From the NCBI GenBank assembly GCA_027491355.1, contig JAIXWI010000005.1, positions 81,537-145,536 of the forward strand: DNA of 64,000 nucleotides, in the 5' to 3' direction. A model generated the notes under the pieces. The model searched no databases and was not told the DNA's origin. It saw only the letters and a program-made list of their open reading frames with translations. Below are positions 10,105 through 20,763 of this stretch, piece by piece. A program made the translations under genes and the position numbers. The DNA comes from Bacteroidota bacterium. GTDB lineage: Bacteria; Bacteroidota; Bacteroidia; UKL13-3. The stretch's first letter is position 1; every line of letters starts with the position of its first letter.

Positions 10105-10293
10105 TTGCTGCCCCCAATGCAAAAAACATTATTCAGACTAAAACTTGGTCAACACTGCCCAAATTGTGGATCTTGGGATTTGGAACGTGTACACAGGTCT
10201 TTCATTGCCAGGAACTTATTTTTTTTCCTTAACATCAAAACATACTGGTGCAGAAAGTGCTACATCAAAATTAATTGTTTGAAGAAGGTTTAA
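10105..10293 (+). CDS. Small zinc-ribbon protein (about 58-62 aa)
   Basis: CPNCGSWDLERVHRSFIARNLFFFLNIKTYWCRKCY: two CxxC knuckles about 30 residues apart, in a real intergenic space between divergently placed genes; not antisense to another gene apart from a 4-nt stop overlap. Confidence 0.55.
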   Translation: MLPPMQKTLFRLKLGQHCPNCGSWDLERVHRSFIARNLFFFLNIKTYWCRKCYIKINCLKKV

Positions 10294-11840
10294 CTCCCAC
10301 CCCAAGCTGTTCTGTCTAAACTTCTGAATTGAATGGCTTCGGCCAAATGCTCTGGTAAAATTTTTTCTGAACCAGCCAAGTCGCTAATGGTTCTCGCTAC
10401 TTTCAAAATGCGGTCATAAGCCCTGGCTGACAATTGCAAACGCTGCATGGCGGTTTTTAGTAATTGGGCTCCAATAGGGTTCAACTCACAAAATTGCCTG
10501 GCTTGGGTACTGCTCATTTGGGCATTGCAATGAATGTCATCAAATGCTACATAGCGTTTGGCTTGAATATCTCTTGCTAATTGTACCCGTTCTCTGATAG
10601 TTTTACTGCTTTCCGCTTTTTTGTTCGAAGTAAGCAAATCATAATTAACAGGTGTTACTTCAATGTGAATGTCAATTCTGTCCATCAAAGGTCCTGAAAT
10701 TTTACCCATGTATTTTTGAACCGTACCAGGCGGGCAGCTACATTCTTTTTCAGGATGGTTGAAATAACCGCAGGGACAAGGGTTAAGGCTTGCCACCAAC
10801 ATAAAACTAGCGGGATATTCTATTGAAAATTTAGCACGTGATACAGTCACTTTTCTTTCTTCTAAAGGTTGGCGCATCACTTCTAAAACTGTGCGTTTGA
10901 ACTCTGGCAATTCATCTAAAAATAAAACTCCGTTGTGTGCCAATGAAATTTCGCCCGGCTGTGGGTTGGTTCCTCCGCCAACTAAGGCCACATCACTAAT
11001 GGTATGATGTGGACTCCTAAATGGTCTAGTATAAATGAGCGAAGCATCTTTGGGTAATTTACCTGCAACAGAATGAATTTTGGTAGTTTCTAAAGCTTCT
11101 TGCAAAGACAAAGGAGGCAAAATACCTGGCAAGCGTTTTGCCAACATGGTTTTACCTGCACCAGGAGGGCCAATTAATATGACATTATGCCCACCAGCAG
11201 CTGCAATTTCCAATGCTCTTTTGATATTTTCTTGTCCACGTACATCTTCAAAATCGTCCTTTAAATGTACTTGGTTTTGCTCGAATTCAGTGCGGGTATC
11301 AACTGTAACAGCCTGTAATACTCCTTCTTTTCCGTTTAAGAAATCAATTACCTGTGCTAAATTTTCAGCACCATAAACTTCTAAATTATTAACAATAGCA
11401 GCTTCTCTGGCATTTTGTGCTGGTACAATTAAACCAGCAAAGCCTTCTTTTCGGGCTTGTATGGCAATTGGAAGTGCACCTTTAATGGGGTTCAAACTTC
11501 CATCCAAAGCCAGCTCTCCCATAATGATAAATTTCTCCAGTTTACTGCTTTCTAATTGTTCTGTTGCCGCCAAAAAACCAACTGCCAAGGGTAGGTCATA
11601 AGCACTGCCCTCTTTTCTGATATCGGCAGGCGCCATGTTGGTTACAACCTTTTGCCTAGGCAATTGATAGCCATTGTATTTGATGGCACTTTCTATGCGT
11701 TGCTGGCTCTCTTTTACAGCATTGTCTGGCAAGCCCACCAAAAAATAACCAATCCCATTGCCTGGGTTTGCATTTACCTCAATGGTAATGGTAACAGCAC
11801 TCACTCCATATACTGCACTTCCAAATGTTCGAATAAGCAT
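10290..11840 (-). CDS. YifB/ComM family Mg-chelatase-like AAA+ ATPase
   Basis: FLVGLPDNAVKESQQRIESAI, GPPGAGKTMLAKRLPGILPP, FRSPHHTISDVALVGGG, NPCPCGYFNHPEKECSCPP. Confidence 0.95.
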   Translation of the reverse strand: MLIRTFGSAVYGVSAVTITIEVNANPGNGIGYFLVGLPDNAVKESQQRIESAIKYNGYQLPRQKVVTNMAPADIRKEGSAYDLPLAVGFLAATEQLESSKLEKFIIMGELALDGSLNPIKGALPIAIQARKEGFAGLIVPAQNAREAAIVNNLEVYGAENLAQVIDFLNGKEGVLQAVTVDTRTEFEQNQVHLKDDFEDVRGQENIKRALEIAAAGGHNVILIGPPGAGKTMLAKRLPGILPPLSLQEALETTKIHSVAGKLPKDASLIYTRPFRSPHHTISDVALVGGGTNPQPGEISLAHNGVLFLDELPEFKRTVLEVMRQPLEERKVTVSRAKFSIEYPASFMLVASLNPCPCGYFNHPEKECSCPPGTVQKYMGKISGPLMDRIDIHIEVTPVNYDLLTSNKKAESSKTIRERVQLARDIQAKRYVAFDDIHCNAQMSSTQARQFCELNPIGAQLLKTAMQRLQLSARAYDRILKVARTISDLAGSEKILPEHLAEAIQFRSLDRTAWGGS

Positions 11841-11924
11841 ACTCTCTTCTATTTGGCTATAAAAATAGGGCTGCCTGATTATTCCGCAATATTTATCATA
11901 TTTGCATTGTAAAATTTGAACCGA

Positions 11925-13751
11925 ATGAAAGGCTACCTAAAGTTATTGAAGTATGTAAAACCGTATAAAGGATTGGCATTTTTAAACGTACTTTTTAACA
12001 TCCTTTCTATTGTTTTCAGCTTGTTTTCAATTGCTTTAATTGTGCCTTTTTTACGCTTATTATTTGGTCAAAGTCAAGCTGTTATAACAAAACCCGAGTT
12101 GTCCTTTAGTTTCAAAAACCTGAGTGAGCTTTTCAATTACCAGCTTTCCAATTTAATTCAAACCAAAGGTCCCGAGTCAGCGTTGGTTTTTATTTGTATT
12201 GTATTGGTGAGTGCCATTTTGTTAAAAAACCTTTTTCGCTTCTTGGCCTTGTATTTTATGGTTTCCCTTAGGAATTCAGTTGTCAGTGATTTAAGAGAAG
12301 CTTTGTTCAAACATATTCTGGTATTGCCTTTGGCTTATTTCAGTGAAGAAAAAAAAGGCGACCTCATCAGCCGTATGACATCCGATATTTTACAGATTGA
12401 AGTGGCCATCATGAGTTCTTTAGAAGCCTTGTTCAAAGAGCCTTTGACCATTCTTATTTTCTTAGGTGCATTGATTTGGGTCAGCCCAATCCTCACACTC
12501 ATTGTGTTTTTAACCTTACCCATTATGGGTTTTTTGATTGGTAAAATTGGCCGAATGCTGAAAACTTTCTCTCAAAGAGGACAATCAAAATTTGGCGATT
12601 TGGTTTCCCTGTACGAGGAAACATTGATGGGTATTCGTATCATCAAAGCGTTCAATTCACAAGACTTTTTCTTGAGAAGATTCAAAAACGAAAACAGCCT
12701 TTATACACGTATCAATATTGCTTCAAACCGAACAGGAGATAGCGCCTCACCTATTTCAGAAACACTCAGTATCATTGTTTTGGCCTTTATTTTATGGTTT
12801 GGCGGTAAATTGGTTTTATCGGGTTACGAAGGTGTCAATGCCGAAATATTCATTGCCTTCATTGGTATTTTCTCTCAATTGTTACCTCCGGCAAAAGCTT
12901 TCTCAACCGCATACAGCAATATGCAAAAAGGCCTTGCTTCTCTTGACCGTGTGAATGAGGTATTGGAGAGTGAAGAGGTGATTACCGAAAAAACAGATGC
13001 AGTTTCTTTGACCCAATTGCATAACAAAATTGAATTCAAAAATGTCAGCTTTAAATATGCTGATGAATGGGTTTTGAAAAATATCAACTTAAGTATTGAA
13101 AAAGGCAAAACAGTTGCTTTGGTAGGCCCTTCGGGTAGCGGTAAATCTACATTAACCGATTTAATTCCACGCTTCTATGACCCAACAGAAGGAGAAGTTT
13201 TAATAGATGGCCACAATATTAAAAACTTGAAAATTTTAGACTTACGCTCAATGATGGGCATGGTGGCACAAGAATCCATTTTGTTCAACGATAGCATTTA
13301 CAACAACATTGCTTTTGGTAAAACAAATATCTCCAATGAACAAATAGAGCAAGCGGCTAAAATTGCCAATGCCCATGAGTTTATCATTCAAACAGAAAAA
13401 GCATACCATACCAATATTGGCGACCGTGGCAACAAACTCAGCGGTGGTCAACGTCAACGACTCAGCATTGCGCGTGCGGTGAATACCAACCCCGATATTT
13501 TAATTTTAGATGAAGCTACTTCAGCATTAGATACTGCAAGTGAAAGGGTAGTTCAAGAAGCCTTGAACAATGTCATGCAAAACAGAACTACCATTGTGAT
13601 TGCACACCGTTTGAGTACCATTCACAAAGCTGATTTAATTGTGGTTTTAGATAAGGGTAAAATTGTGCAAACTGGCAATCACCAAGAACTCATTCAACAG
13701 GAAGGTTTATACAAACAATTGCACCAACTGCAACAAATTATAGAAGCTTAA
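11925..13751 (+). CDS. ABC transporter, fused permease/ATPase (MsbA-like lipid/peptide exporter)
   Basis: TM domain plus GPSGSGKSTL Walker A, LSGGQRQRLSIARA signature and DILILDEATSALD Walker B. ATG at 11925 chosen over the track TTG at 11916. Confidence 0.92.
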   Translation: MKGYLKLLKYVKPYKGLAFLNVLFNILSIVFSLFSIALIVPFLRLLFGQSQAVITKPELSFSFKNLSELFNYQLSNLIQTKGPESALVFICIVLVSAILLKNLFRFLALYFMVSLRNSVVSDLREALFKHILVLPLAYFSEEKKGDLISRMTSDILQIEVAIMSSLEALFKEPLTILIFLGALIWVSPILTLIVFLTLPIMGFLIGKIGRMLKTFSQRGQSKFGDLVSLYEETLMGIRIIKAFNSQDFFLRRFKNENSLYTRINIASNRTGDSASPISETLSIIVLAFILWFGGKLVLSGYEGVNAEIFIAFIGIFSQLLPPAKAFSTAYSNMQKGLASLDRVNEVLESEEVITEKTDAVSLTQLHNKIEFKNVSFKYADEWVLKNINLSIEKGKTVALVGPSGSGKSTLTDLIPRFYDPTEGEVLIDGHNIKNLKILDLRSMMGMVAQESILFNDSIYNNIAFGKTNISNEQIEQAAKIANAHEFIIQTEKAYHTNIGDRGNKLSGGQRQRLSIARAVNTNPDILILDEATSALDTASERVVQEALNNVMQNRTTIVIAHRLSTIHKADLIVVLDKGKIVQTGNHQELIQQEGLYKQLHQLQQIIEA

Positions 13752-14887
13752 TGTGGTTTAAATTTGCAGCATTTTGTTCAAATTGGCTTCGTCAAAAAAA
13801 AGAAGTAAAAGCAAAGCAAAAACAGCTGCAACAATACCATGCAATCTTAGAAAATATTTCTGCCTTCAAAACTACAGAGTACAATGCACTAGCTAGTTTG
13901 GTGTTTAAGCTTGACGACATCGGCGATTATTTATTATTTGAGGATGCCTTTTATAACTGGGCACTTCAAACACAAAAAACACAACAACTGTATTTGGTTG
14001 GTAATGAAACTTGGAAGGCTTTGTTTGAATTAAAATTCAAAGACATTGCCATTGTTTGCATTTGGGTAAACAAAACCAAATGGCTAGCACATGAACAATA
14101 CCGTATTCAGTTAGCAAAAACACTCCATACTATTGCCCCCTCAAAATGTTTATACCCTTCATTGACAAGGTCTTTGTTATTAGAAGCAAGCATGGGCAGT
14201 TTGTTTCCAAAAGCTGAACACATTGGATGCAACAACAATAAAAATGCTGATCAACAATTGGCAGTACCCCTTTTAACAAAGGCCATCAACACCCCAAAAT
14301 TTGCACATGAATTAGCTTTGAATGCCCATTTTTTTGGTGGACAAATTTTTGATGTTTTGCCCAACGAAAATGAAAAAGCTGCTTATTTTATTGTTGGAAT
14401 TGGAGGCAACCAAAAAAGCAAACATTGGTCTCCAAAAAAATACAGCCAGCTCATCAAAGCTTTACTAAATAAGTATCCTAATTTATGTTGTCATGTACTG
14501 GGTGGCAAGGCCGAGCATGAACAAGCGCAACTAATACTCAAGGCTGTTAACAATACAAGGTGCATCAATAGTTGCGAAAAAATTAAATTAGATCAATTGG
14601 CTGGCTTCTGCATACAAGCTGAATTTGCCATCTGCAACGATACAGCCGTTGCACATGTTTGTGCCTTAAACAAAGTTCCGCTTATAGTTGTTGCCAATGG
14701 TAACAGATACGGCCGTTTTTTCCCTTATCCTGCTAATTTTAGTTGGGTAAAAACGGTATATCCAGTTCAGCTAAAAATGAACCTACCTGTACATTACGAT
14801 TGGGAAGCTAAATTTCCTATCAATGCCATACAAACGCAAATGGTTCTGAATCAGCTTACTTTTTTATTGGATGCTACCAATAATTGA
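13751..14887 (+). CDS. Glycosyltransferase family 9 (heptosyltransferase-like)
   Basis: KLDDIGDYLLFEDAF N-terminus and GIGGNQKSKHWSPKKYSQLI...CCHVLGGKAEHEQA...FAICNDTAVAHVCAL GT9 signature. Confidence 0.82.
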   Translation: MWFKFAAFCSNWLRQKKEVKAKQKQLQQYHAILENISAFKTTEYNALASLVFKLDDIGDYLLFEDAFYNWALQTQKTQQLYLVGNETWKALFELKFKDIAIVCIWVNKTKWLAHEQYRIQLAKTLHTIAPSKCLYPSLTRSLLLEASMGSLFPKAEHIGCNNNKNADQQLAVPLLTKAINTPKFAHELALNAHFFGGQIFDVLPNENEKAAYFIVGIGGNQKSKHWSPKKYSQLIKALLNKYPNLCCHVLGGKAEHEQAQLILKAVNNTRCINSCEKIKLDQLAGFCIQAEFAICNDTAVAHVCALNKVPLIVVANGNRYGRFFPYPANFSWVKTVYPVQLKMNLPVHYDWEAKFPINAIQTQMVLNQLTFLLDATNN

Positions 14888-14934
14888 CCAGAATCATTTT
14901 TTACCTATTTAGAAAAGTTCTAAATTGCGCAACA

Positions 14935-15156
14935 ATGAATGTATCAGAATTATCACCCGGCATGCAGGCAACTATTGTAAAAGTGAAAAGTGAAACCCTT
15001 TCTCTCAAGTTATTTGAAATGGGCGTACTTCCAGGCGAACAAGTAAGTTTGGCGCATGTTGCACCGTTTGGTGACCCCATTGCCATTCATGTGGGTGAAT
15101 ACAAATTGTGTCTTCGATTAGAGGATGCTTCAGAAATTGAAATAGTAGCGAACTAG
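14935..15156 (+). CDS. feoA: Ferrous iron transport protein FeoA
   Basis: ELSPGMQATIVKVKSETLSLKLFEMGVLPGEQVSLAHVAPFGDPIAIHVGEYKLCLR; directly upstream of feoB. ATG at 14935 preferred to the track start at 14884. Confidence 0.88.
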   Translation: MNVSELSPGMQATIVKVKSETLSLKLFEMGVLPGEQVSLAHVAPFGDPIAIHVGEYKLCLRLEDASEIEIVAN

Positions 15157-17276
15157 TGGAAAAAAGCATTACCATAGCCTTAGTAGGCAATCCAAACTGC
15201 GGCAAAACGTCATTGTTCAATGCTTTAACCGGCTTGAAACAAAAAGTTTCAAATTTTCCAGGAACCACTGTAGAGAAAAAAACAGGTGAAACATGGTTAA
15301 ATAACCAAACCAAGCTACATGTGATTGATTTACCTGGCACCTACAGTTTGTATCCAAAATCGGCAGATGAATTGGTTACCTATGAAATTCTCCGTACCAA
15401 AGCAGAAAACAACTACCCTGATTTGGTTGTATTTATTGCTGATGCTGCCAATTTAAAACGCAACTTATTGTTGTTTACTCAGGTTTGCGATTTAGGAGTT
15501 CCTGTCATTCTTGCACTCAATATGCTTGACATTGCGCATCGCCGTGGAATTGCCTACAATATTCAAATGTTGGAGCAAAAATTAGGAGTACCAGTTATAG
15601 AAATCAATGCTAGGAAAAAAGAGGGCATAGACCCTTTAAAAAATATTTTATTAGACAGCAAAAAAAGACAAACGGCTAACTATTTGAGTTTGTCTAATTT
15701 GGAACCAGCATTTTTAGATGCCATTTGTAAGTTAACTGATAAAAGCAATCCATATGCAGCATTGCAATATGCCATCAATGCATCTGTATTGCTGAATGAA
15801 CAAGCTAAAAATATTCAAGATGTATTTCAAGAATTTGATTTTGATAGCTTAAAATTTCAAGAACATGAAGTACTCAACCGTTACGAAAAAATTGAAGAAA
15901 TTGTTCGGGCATCTAGAATCAAAAAAACAATTGGTATCAAACAATCGCTGAGTAATAAAATAGACAAAATACTCACGCACCGCTATTGGGGAATTTTAAT
16001 ATTCTTAACCTTGTTGTTTTTAATTTTTCAGGCCATTTTTAGTTGGAGCTCATACCCAATGGATGCTGTTGAATACTTATTTACAGCAACCACTGACTAC
16101 CTGAAAAACACTTTACCAGCAGGTATCCTGAACGATTTATTAGTAAACGGAATTATGGCAGGATTAAGTGGTGTTATAGTGTTTCTACCCCAAATTGTCA
16201 TTTTATTTTTATTCATAGCTATACTTGAAGACATTGGCTACATGGCTAGGGTTGGTTTTATCATGGACCGTATCATGCGCCCGTTTGGAATGAACGGAAA
16301 ATCAGTTGTACCGTTGATTGGAGGTATGGCTTGTGCTGTTCCTAGTATCATGGCAAGTAGAAGCATTGAAAATAAAAAAGAACGCTTAATTACCATGCTG
16401 GTAATTCCGCTTATGAGTTGCTCTGCCAGGTTACCCGTATATACTTTACTGATTTCAATTTTGGTCCCAGACACCTCAAAATGGGGTCCTTTTAACATAC
16501 ATGGATTGGTATTAATGGGTATGTATTTACTAGGTTTTATAGCGGCCATTTTGAGTGCGTGGGTGTTTAAATTCATCATCAAAAACAAAGAAAAAAATTA
16601 CTTCTTAGTAGAGTTGCCTTCATATAAATTACCTGTACCTTCAAACATAGTCATCACCCTCGTAGAAAAGTCAGGAGCATTTGTTTTTGGAGCAGGAAAA
16701 ATAATTGTAGCAGTATCCGTTATTTTATGGGTATTGGCCTCAACTGGACCTACAAAAAATATTCAAGCAGTTAAACATAACTACACTGAAGCACTATCAA
16801 AATTAGAACAAAGCCCTGATTTAGAAAACCAAAAAGCTGCATTAAATTTAAATTACAAATCGCAGTTGTTAGAAGCAAGTTATGCTGGTGAATTTGGAAA
16901 ATTAATTGAACCAGCAATCAGACCATTGGGATTTGATTGGAAAATAGGAATTGCATTGCTCACGTCAATGGCGGCAAGAGAAGTTTTTGTTGGTACAATG
17001 AGTACAATTTACAGTGCCGAAGGTTCAGCAGACGATTTGGGTTCTATACGTGCCAAAATGAAAAATGATACCAATAACCAAACACACAAGCCTGTTTATA
17101 CGCTTGCTACAGTTTTCTCACTGTTGGTTTTTTATGCATTTGCATTGCAATGTATGAGCACATTGGCCGTGGTAAAAAAAGAAACTGGAGGCTACAAATG
17201 GGCAATTGTTCAATTTGTTTATTTGACATTTCTGGCTTACGGAAGCAGCTTGCTCATTTACCAGTTTTTTAGCTAG
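15156..17276 (+). CDS. feoB: Ferrous iron transporter FeoB
   Basis: ALVGNPNCGKTSLFNALTGLKQKVSNFPGTTVEKKTG, DLPGTYSL, MSCSARLPVYTLLI. GTG start. Confidence 0.95.
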   Translation: MEKSITIALVGNPNCGKTSLFNALTGLKQKVSNFPGTTVEKKTGETWLNNQTKLHVIDLPGTYSLYPKSADELVTYEILRTKAENNYPDLVVFIADAANLKRNLLLFTQVCDLGVPVILALNMLDIAHRRGIAYNIQMLEQKLGVPVIEINARKKEGIDPLKNILLDSKKRQTANYLSLSNLEPAFLDAICKLTDKSNPYAALQYAINASVLLNEQAKNIQDVFQEFDFDSLKFQEHEVLNRYEKIEEIVRASRIKKTIGIKQSLSNKIDKILTHRYWGILIFLTLLFLIFQAIFSWSSYPMDAVEYLFTATTDYLKNTLPAGILNDLLVNGIMAGLSGVIVFLPQIVILFLFIAILEDIGYMARVGFIMDRIMRPFGMNGKSVVPLIGGMACAVPSIMASRSIENKKERLITMLVIPLMSCSARLPVYTLLISILVPDTSKWGPFNIHGLVLMGMYLLGFIAAILSAWVFKFIIKNKEKNYFLVELPSYKLPVPSNIVITLVEKSGAFVFGAGKIIVAVSVILWVLASTGPTKNIQAVKHNYTEALSKLEQSPDLENQKAALNLNYKSQLLEASYAGEFGKLIEPAIRPLGFDWKIGIALLTSMAAREVFVGTMSTIYSAEGSADDLGSIRAKMKNDTNNQTHKPVYTLATVFSLLVFYAFALQCMSTLAVVKKETGGYKWAIVQFVYLTFLAYGSSLLIYQFFS

Positions 17277-17425
17277 TTCAAGTAGCTTAACTTTTGCTTT
17301 GTTTTCTATTTATTTTACTGATTATTAATAAAATAAGAATTTATAGTGGTTTTATTTATTGATTGGCATATCTTTTCACGAAATTTGCAAATTCTTATTA
17401 AAACAAGGAGACTGAAAAAAAATAT

Positions 17426-18289
17426 ATGAGGCAGCTGAAAATTAGTAAACAGTTCACCAATCGCGAAAGCAAATCTTTGGACAAATACCTGAATGAAATC
17501 AGTAAGGTACCGATGATTGACGCGCAAGAAGAAGTGGAATTGGCAAGAAGAATTAGAGAAGGTGATCAGGTTGCATTGGAGCGTTTGGTAAATGCCAACT
17601 TGAGGTTTGTTGTTTCAGTGTCAAAACAATACCAAAACCAAGGTTTAACACTTGGAGATTTAATCAATGAAGGCAATTTAGGCTTGATCAAAGCGGCTAA
17701 AAGATTTGACGAAACAAGGGGTTTTAAATTCATTTCATATGCTGTTTGGTGGATCCGTCAATCAATATTACAGGCTTTGGCAGACCAAAGTCGTATTGTT
17801 AGGTTACCTTTAAACAAAGTAGGTTCAATTGGAAGAATTGGAAACACCTCGGCAAAATTAGAACAAGAATTAGAGCGGGAACCAACCGTTGAAGAAATTG
17901 CAGAAGCAATGGATATTCCATTACAGGAAGTAGAAAATGCACTCAGATCTACAGGTCGTCACTTGAGTATTGATGCCCCGTTAACAGACGGTGAAGACAA
18001 TACCCTTCTAGGTATTCTAGATTCAAACGATGAACCAAGACCAGATGTACAGTTGATCAATGAATCTTTACAAAAAGAAATCAACCGAGTTATTTCTACA
18101 TTGAGTGAAAAAGAAAGAGATGTGTTGAAATTCTATTATGGTTTGGATGGTGGCCCTGCCCATACCCTAGAAGACATCAGTGAAAAAATTGGATTGACCC
18201 GAGAAAGGGTTCGTCAAATCAAAGAAAAAGCACTGAGAAGACTCAGAAAATCAAGCAAAAGCAAAATTTTAAAAGCTTATTTAGGCTAA
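17426..18289 (+). CDS. rpoD: RNA polymerase primary sigma factor (Bacteroidota RpoD type, no region 1.1)
   Basis: [89 protein letters not shown]. Confidence 0.96.
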   Translation: MRQLKISKQFTNRESKSLDKYLNEISKVPMIDAQEEVELARRIREGDQVALERLVNANLRFVVSVSKQYQNQGLTLGDLINEGNLGLIKAAKRFDETRGFKFISYAVWWIRQSILQALADQSRIVRLPLNKVGSIGRIGNTSAKLEQELEREPTVEEIAEAMDIPLQEVENALRSTGRHLSIDAPLTDGEDNTLLGILDSNDEPRPDVQLINESLQKEINRVISTLSEKERDVLKFYYGLDGGPAHTLEDISEKIGLTRERVRQIKEKALRRLRKSSKSKILKAYLG

Positions 18290-18326
18290 AAAAATCCCGA
18301 TCCAAACAGATCGGGATTTTTTTTGA
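18287..18326 (+). terminator. Rho-independent terminator after rpoD
   Basis: AAAAAAATCCCGATC-CAAACA-GATCGGGATTTTTTTT: perfect stem followed by a T-run immediately after the stop codon. Confidence 0.9.
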
Positions 18327-18407
18327 CTTCTGTTCTATCCACATCATGGGAAAGAATTTCTTTTTGCTTTGATATAGAATGCTTACACTTGAGTATAATC
18401 TGATCAC

Positions 18408-19838
18408 ATGGCGTTAAGTAGATTTTGGAGCTGGATGTTAATAGCCAGTATTTGTTTTGTATTTTATTTGATGGTAACAGGAAAATTGTATACCCTCAAT
18501 GGCTTGGTCAATGGCAAACAAAGCGACCCTGTTTTGCAAAAAGAAATGAATTTTGAGCCTACTCAATTTGACAGTGCTTTTGTACAACAAATTCAGGCCG
18601 CCGAAAACAAACAAGTAGTCTCGAACGATACACTTTACCAATTAACCAACAAGCAAACAATAGAAGTTTATTATGGCAAACAAGCAGCAGATGGGCTCTT
18701 TACAACCTGTAAAAACACCATGACCGATTTGTGGTTGCCATTGATTGGTTACCTGACATTTTTTTGTGGCTTGCTCAATTTATTAAAAGATGCAAAAGCC
18801 ATCGATAAAATTGCTGTAAAACTTGCACCTTTTTTTGAGCGGATTTTTCCTGAACTTCCCAAAAATCACGAAGCATTTGGTTATATGACCATGAACTTTG
18901 CAGCAAACTTCTTGGGGCTTGACAATGCAGCTACACCTTTTGGTTTAAAAGCCATGGAAAGCATGCAACAAGTGAATACTAACAAAGAAAAAGCTTCTAA
19001 CAGCCAAATCATGTTTTTGTGCTTGCATGCTGCTGGTTTGACACTCATTCCTACATCAATTATTGGATACCGTGCGGCACAACATGCCAGCAATCCTGCA
19101 GACATTATGGTACCAACAATTGTCACCTCATTTATTGGCACACTTGCCGCTTTACTATTTGTAAGTATCAAACAAAAAATAAATTTATTAAATGGTGTAG
19201 TCATAGGTGCAGTGAGTATTGTAACAGGTATAATTGTTTTACTGATGGTTTATATCCAACAACTTGTTGGACTCGAAAAAATTCATTTTACTGGCAATTT
19301 GAGCAATGTGGTATTACTGGCAATTATCTTGTTGATTGTAGCTTATGCTGTACTCCATGAAAAAATATTTACGCAAAACAATTCCAATTTATTCGATTCA
19401 TTCATTGATGGTGCAAAAGATGGCTTCACAACCGGCGTAAGGGTATTGCCATATATGATTGCCATGTTAGCCGCTTTGTCTATTTTCAGAAACTCATCCC
19501 TAATGGAATTACTCATGTCTGGGTTAACAGCTGCTATGAACGCTTTTCATGTAGATCCACAAATTGTTCAATCTATTCCTGTTGCACTCATGAGACCCTT
19601 CAGTGCAGGAGGCGCAAGAGGTTTTATGCTAGATGCCATGAAAACATATGGACCAGACAGTTTAACTGGACAATTGTCCTGCTTGTTTCAAGGAGCAGCT
19701 GAAACAACGTTTTATGTAGTTGCACTTTACTTTGGCTCTGTAAAAGTAAAAGATGCGCGTTATACCTTGGGAATTATGCTACTGGTAGATTTGGTATGTG
19801 TAATAGCAGGAATTGGTATTTGTAAAATTTATTTTTAA
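18408..19838 (+). CDS. Nucleoside recognition (Gate) domain membrane protein, SpmA-SpmB fusion type
   Basis: Two halves: WLPLIGYLTFFCGLLNLLKDAKAIDKIAVKLAPFFERIFPELP (SpmA-like) and LFDSFIDGAKDGFTTGVRVLPYMIAMLAAL...PVALMRPFSAGGARGFMLD (SpmB-like). Confidence 0.88.
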   Translation: MALSRFWSWMLIASICFVFYLMVTGKLYTLNGLVNGKQSDPVLQKEMNFEPTQFDSAFVQQIQAAENKQVVSNDTLYQLTNKQTIEVYYGKQAADGLFTTCKNTMTDLWLPLIGYLTFFCGLLNLLKDAKAIDKIAVKLAPFFERIFPELPKNHEAFGYMTMNFAANFLGLDNAATPFGLKAMESMQQVNTNKEKASNSQIMFLCLHAAGLTLIPTSIIGYRAAQHASNPADIMVPTIVTSFIGTLAALLFVSIKQKINLLNGVVIGAVSIVTGIIVLLMVYIQQLVGLEKIHFTGNLSNVVLLAIILLIVAYAVLHEKIFTQNNSNLFDSFIDGAKDGFTTGVRVLPYMIAMLAALSIFRNSSLMELLMSGLTAAMNAFHVDPQIVQSIPVALMRPFSAGGARGFMLDAMKTYGPDSLTGQLSCLFQGAAETTFYVVALYFGSVKVKDARYTLGIMLLVDLVCVIAGIGICKIYF

Positions 19839-20755
19839 ATGCCTGCTTGGATACAAGTAACTTTAGAAGGTGTACTGCTTACCGTCATGGTTTTTCCTAT
19901 CAATAAACATTTATTTATTTTTTCGTGACCACATGGCAATCCAAATACAATTGGAATTTGGTAGACCGATAAAGCCTCTTGGATGATTTCATTTGCACAT
20001 TTACCAAATGGGATGGCGTTGTCTTTCATATCGCTCATGCCCCCTATTAAAACTGCTTTCAATCCTTTAAAGAAATTTGCTCTTTTAAGGCCCATCATCA
20101 TGCGGTCTATGTGATACAGGTATTCGTCTAGGTCTTCTAAAAACAAAATTTTATTGCTTGGGTCTGGTAAACTTTCAGAACCCAACATCGCATACAATAC
20201 CGATAAATTACCGCCAATTAATTCACCTGAAACAGGTAGGTTTGTCATGAGGGTGTTATGAGGATGTTGGTCAAATTCTATCGCAACACCTTCGCCAAAC
20301 AATGCACTTTTTAAACTTTCAACAGAAACCCTATCAAAGCGTTCAGGTTGCATGTTAAATGCCATGCATGCATGCATACTTGGTATATGATATTTTGCAG
20401 ACAAATGCGCTAAAAACACCGTAATATCACTAAAGCCAATGAGCCATTTAGGTTGTTGTAGAAACTTGTCAAAGTTCAAAGAGTCGATGATTCGTATACT
20501 TCCATAACCACCTCTGGCAAACAAAATGGCTTCAATTTGAGGGTCATCCAAAAGTTGTTGTAAACCCATTGTTCTGACTTCATCTGTTCCGGCAAACTGA
20601 TGCTGTTCCTCATAAATTGTGTCCGATAAAACAACCTTTAAACCCCAAGATGCTAATACAGCAACTGCATCAGCAATTTCTGCTGCATTTACCTTTCTTG
20701 CACTGGCAGCAATAGCAATGGTAGATCCTGGTTTGAGATAGGCTGGACTATTCAT
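19835..20755 (-). CDS. LD-carboxypeptidase (muramoyltetrapeptide carboxypeptidase, S66 family)
   Basis: LKPGSTIAIAASARKV, AILFARGGYGSIRIID, LIGFSDITVFLAHL, GELIGGNLSVLYAMLGS, FLEDLDEYLYHIDRMM. Confidence 0.92.
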   Translation of the reverse strand: MNSPAYLKPGSTIAIAASARKVNAAEIADAVAVLASWGLKVVLSDTIYEEQHQFAGTDEVRTMGLQQLLDDPQIEAILFARGGYGSIRIIDSLNFDKFLQQPKWLIGFSDITVFLAHLSAKYHIPSMHACMAFNMQPERFDRVSVESLKSALFGEGVAIEFDQHPHNTLMTNLPVSGELIGGNLSVLYAMLGSESLPDPSNKILFLEDLDEYLYHIDRMMMGLKRANFFKGLKAVLIGGMSDMKDNAIPFGKCANEIIQEALSVYQIPIVFGLPCGHEKINKCLLIGKTMTVSSTPSKVTCIQAGI

Positions 20756-20763
20756 ATAAAAAC

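Noticed and set aside
19019-19360. 113-aa plus-strand alternative-frame ORF inside the SpmAB-like gene
   Set aside because: Out-of-frame translation of a clear membrane protein gene; Cys/Thr/Tyr-rich sequence typical of a shifted frame.
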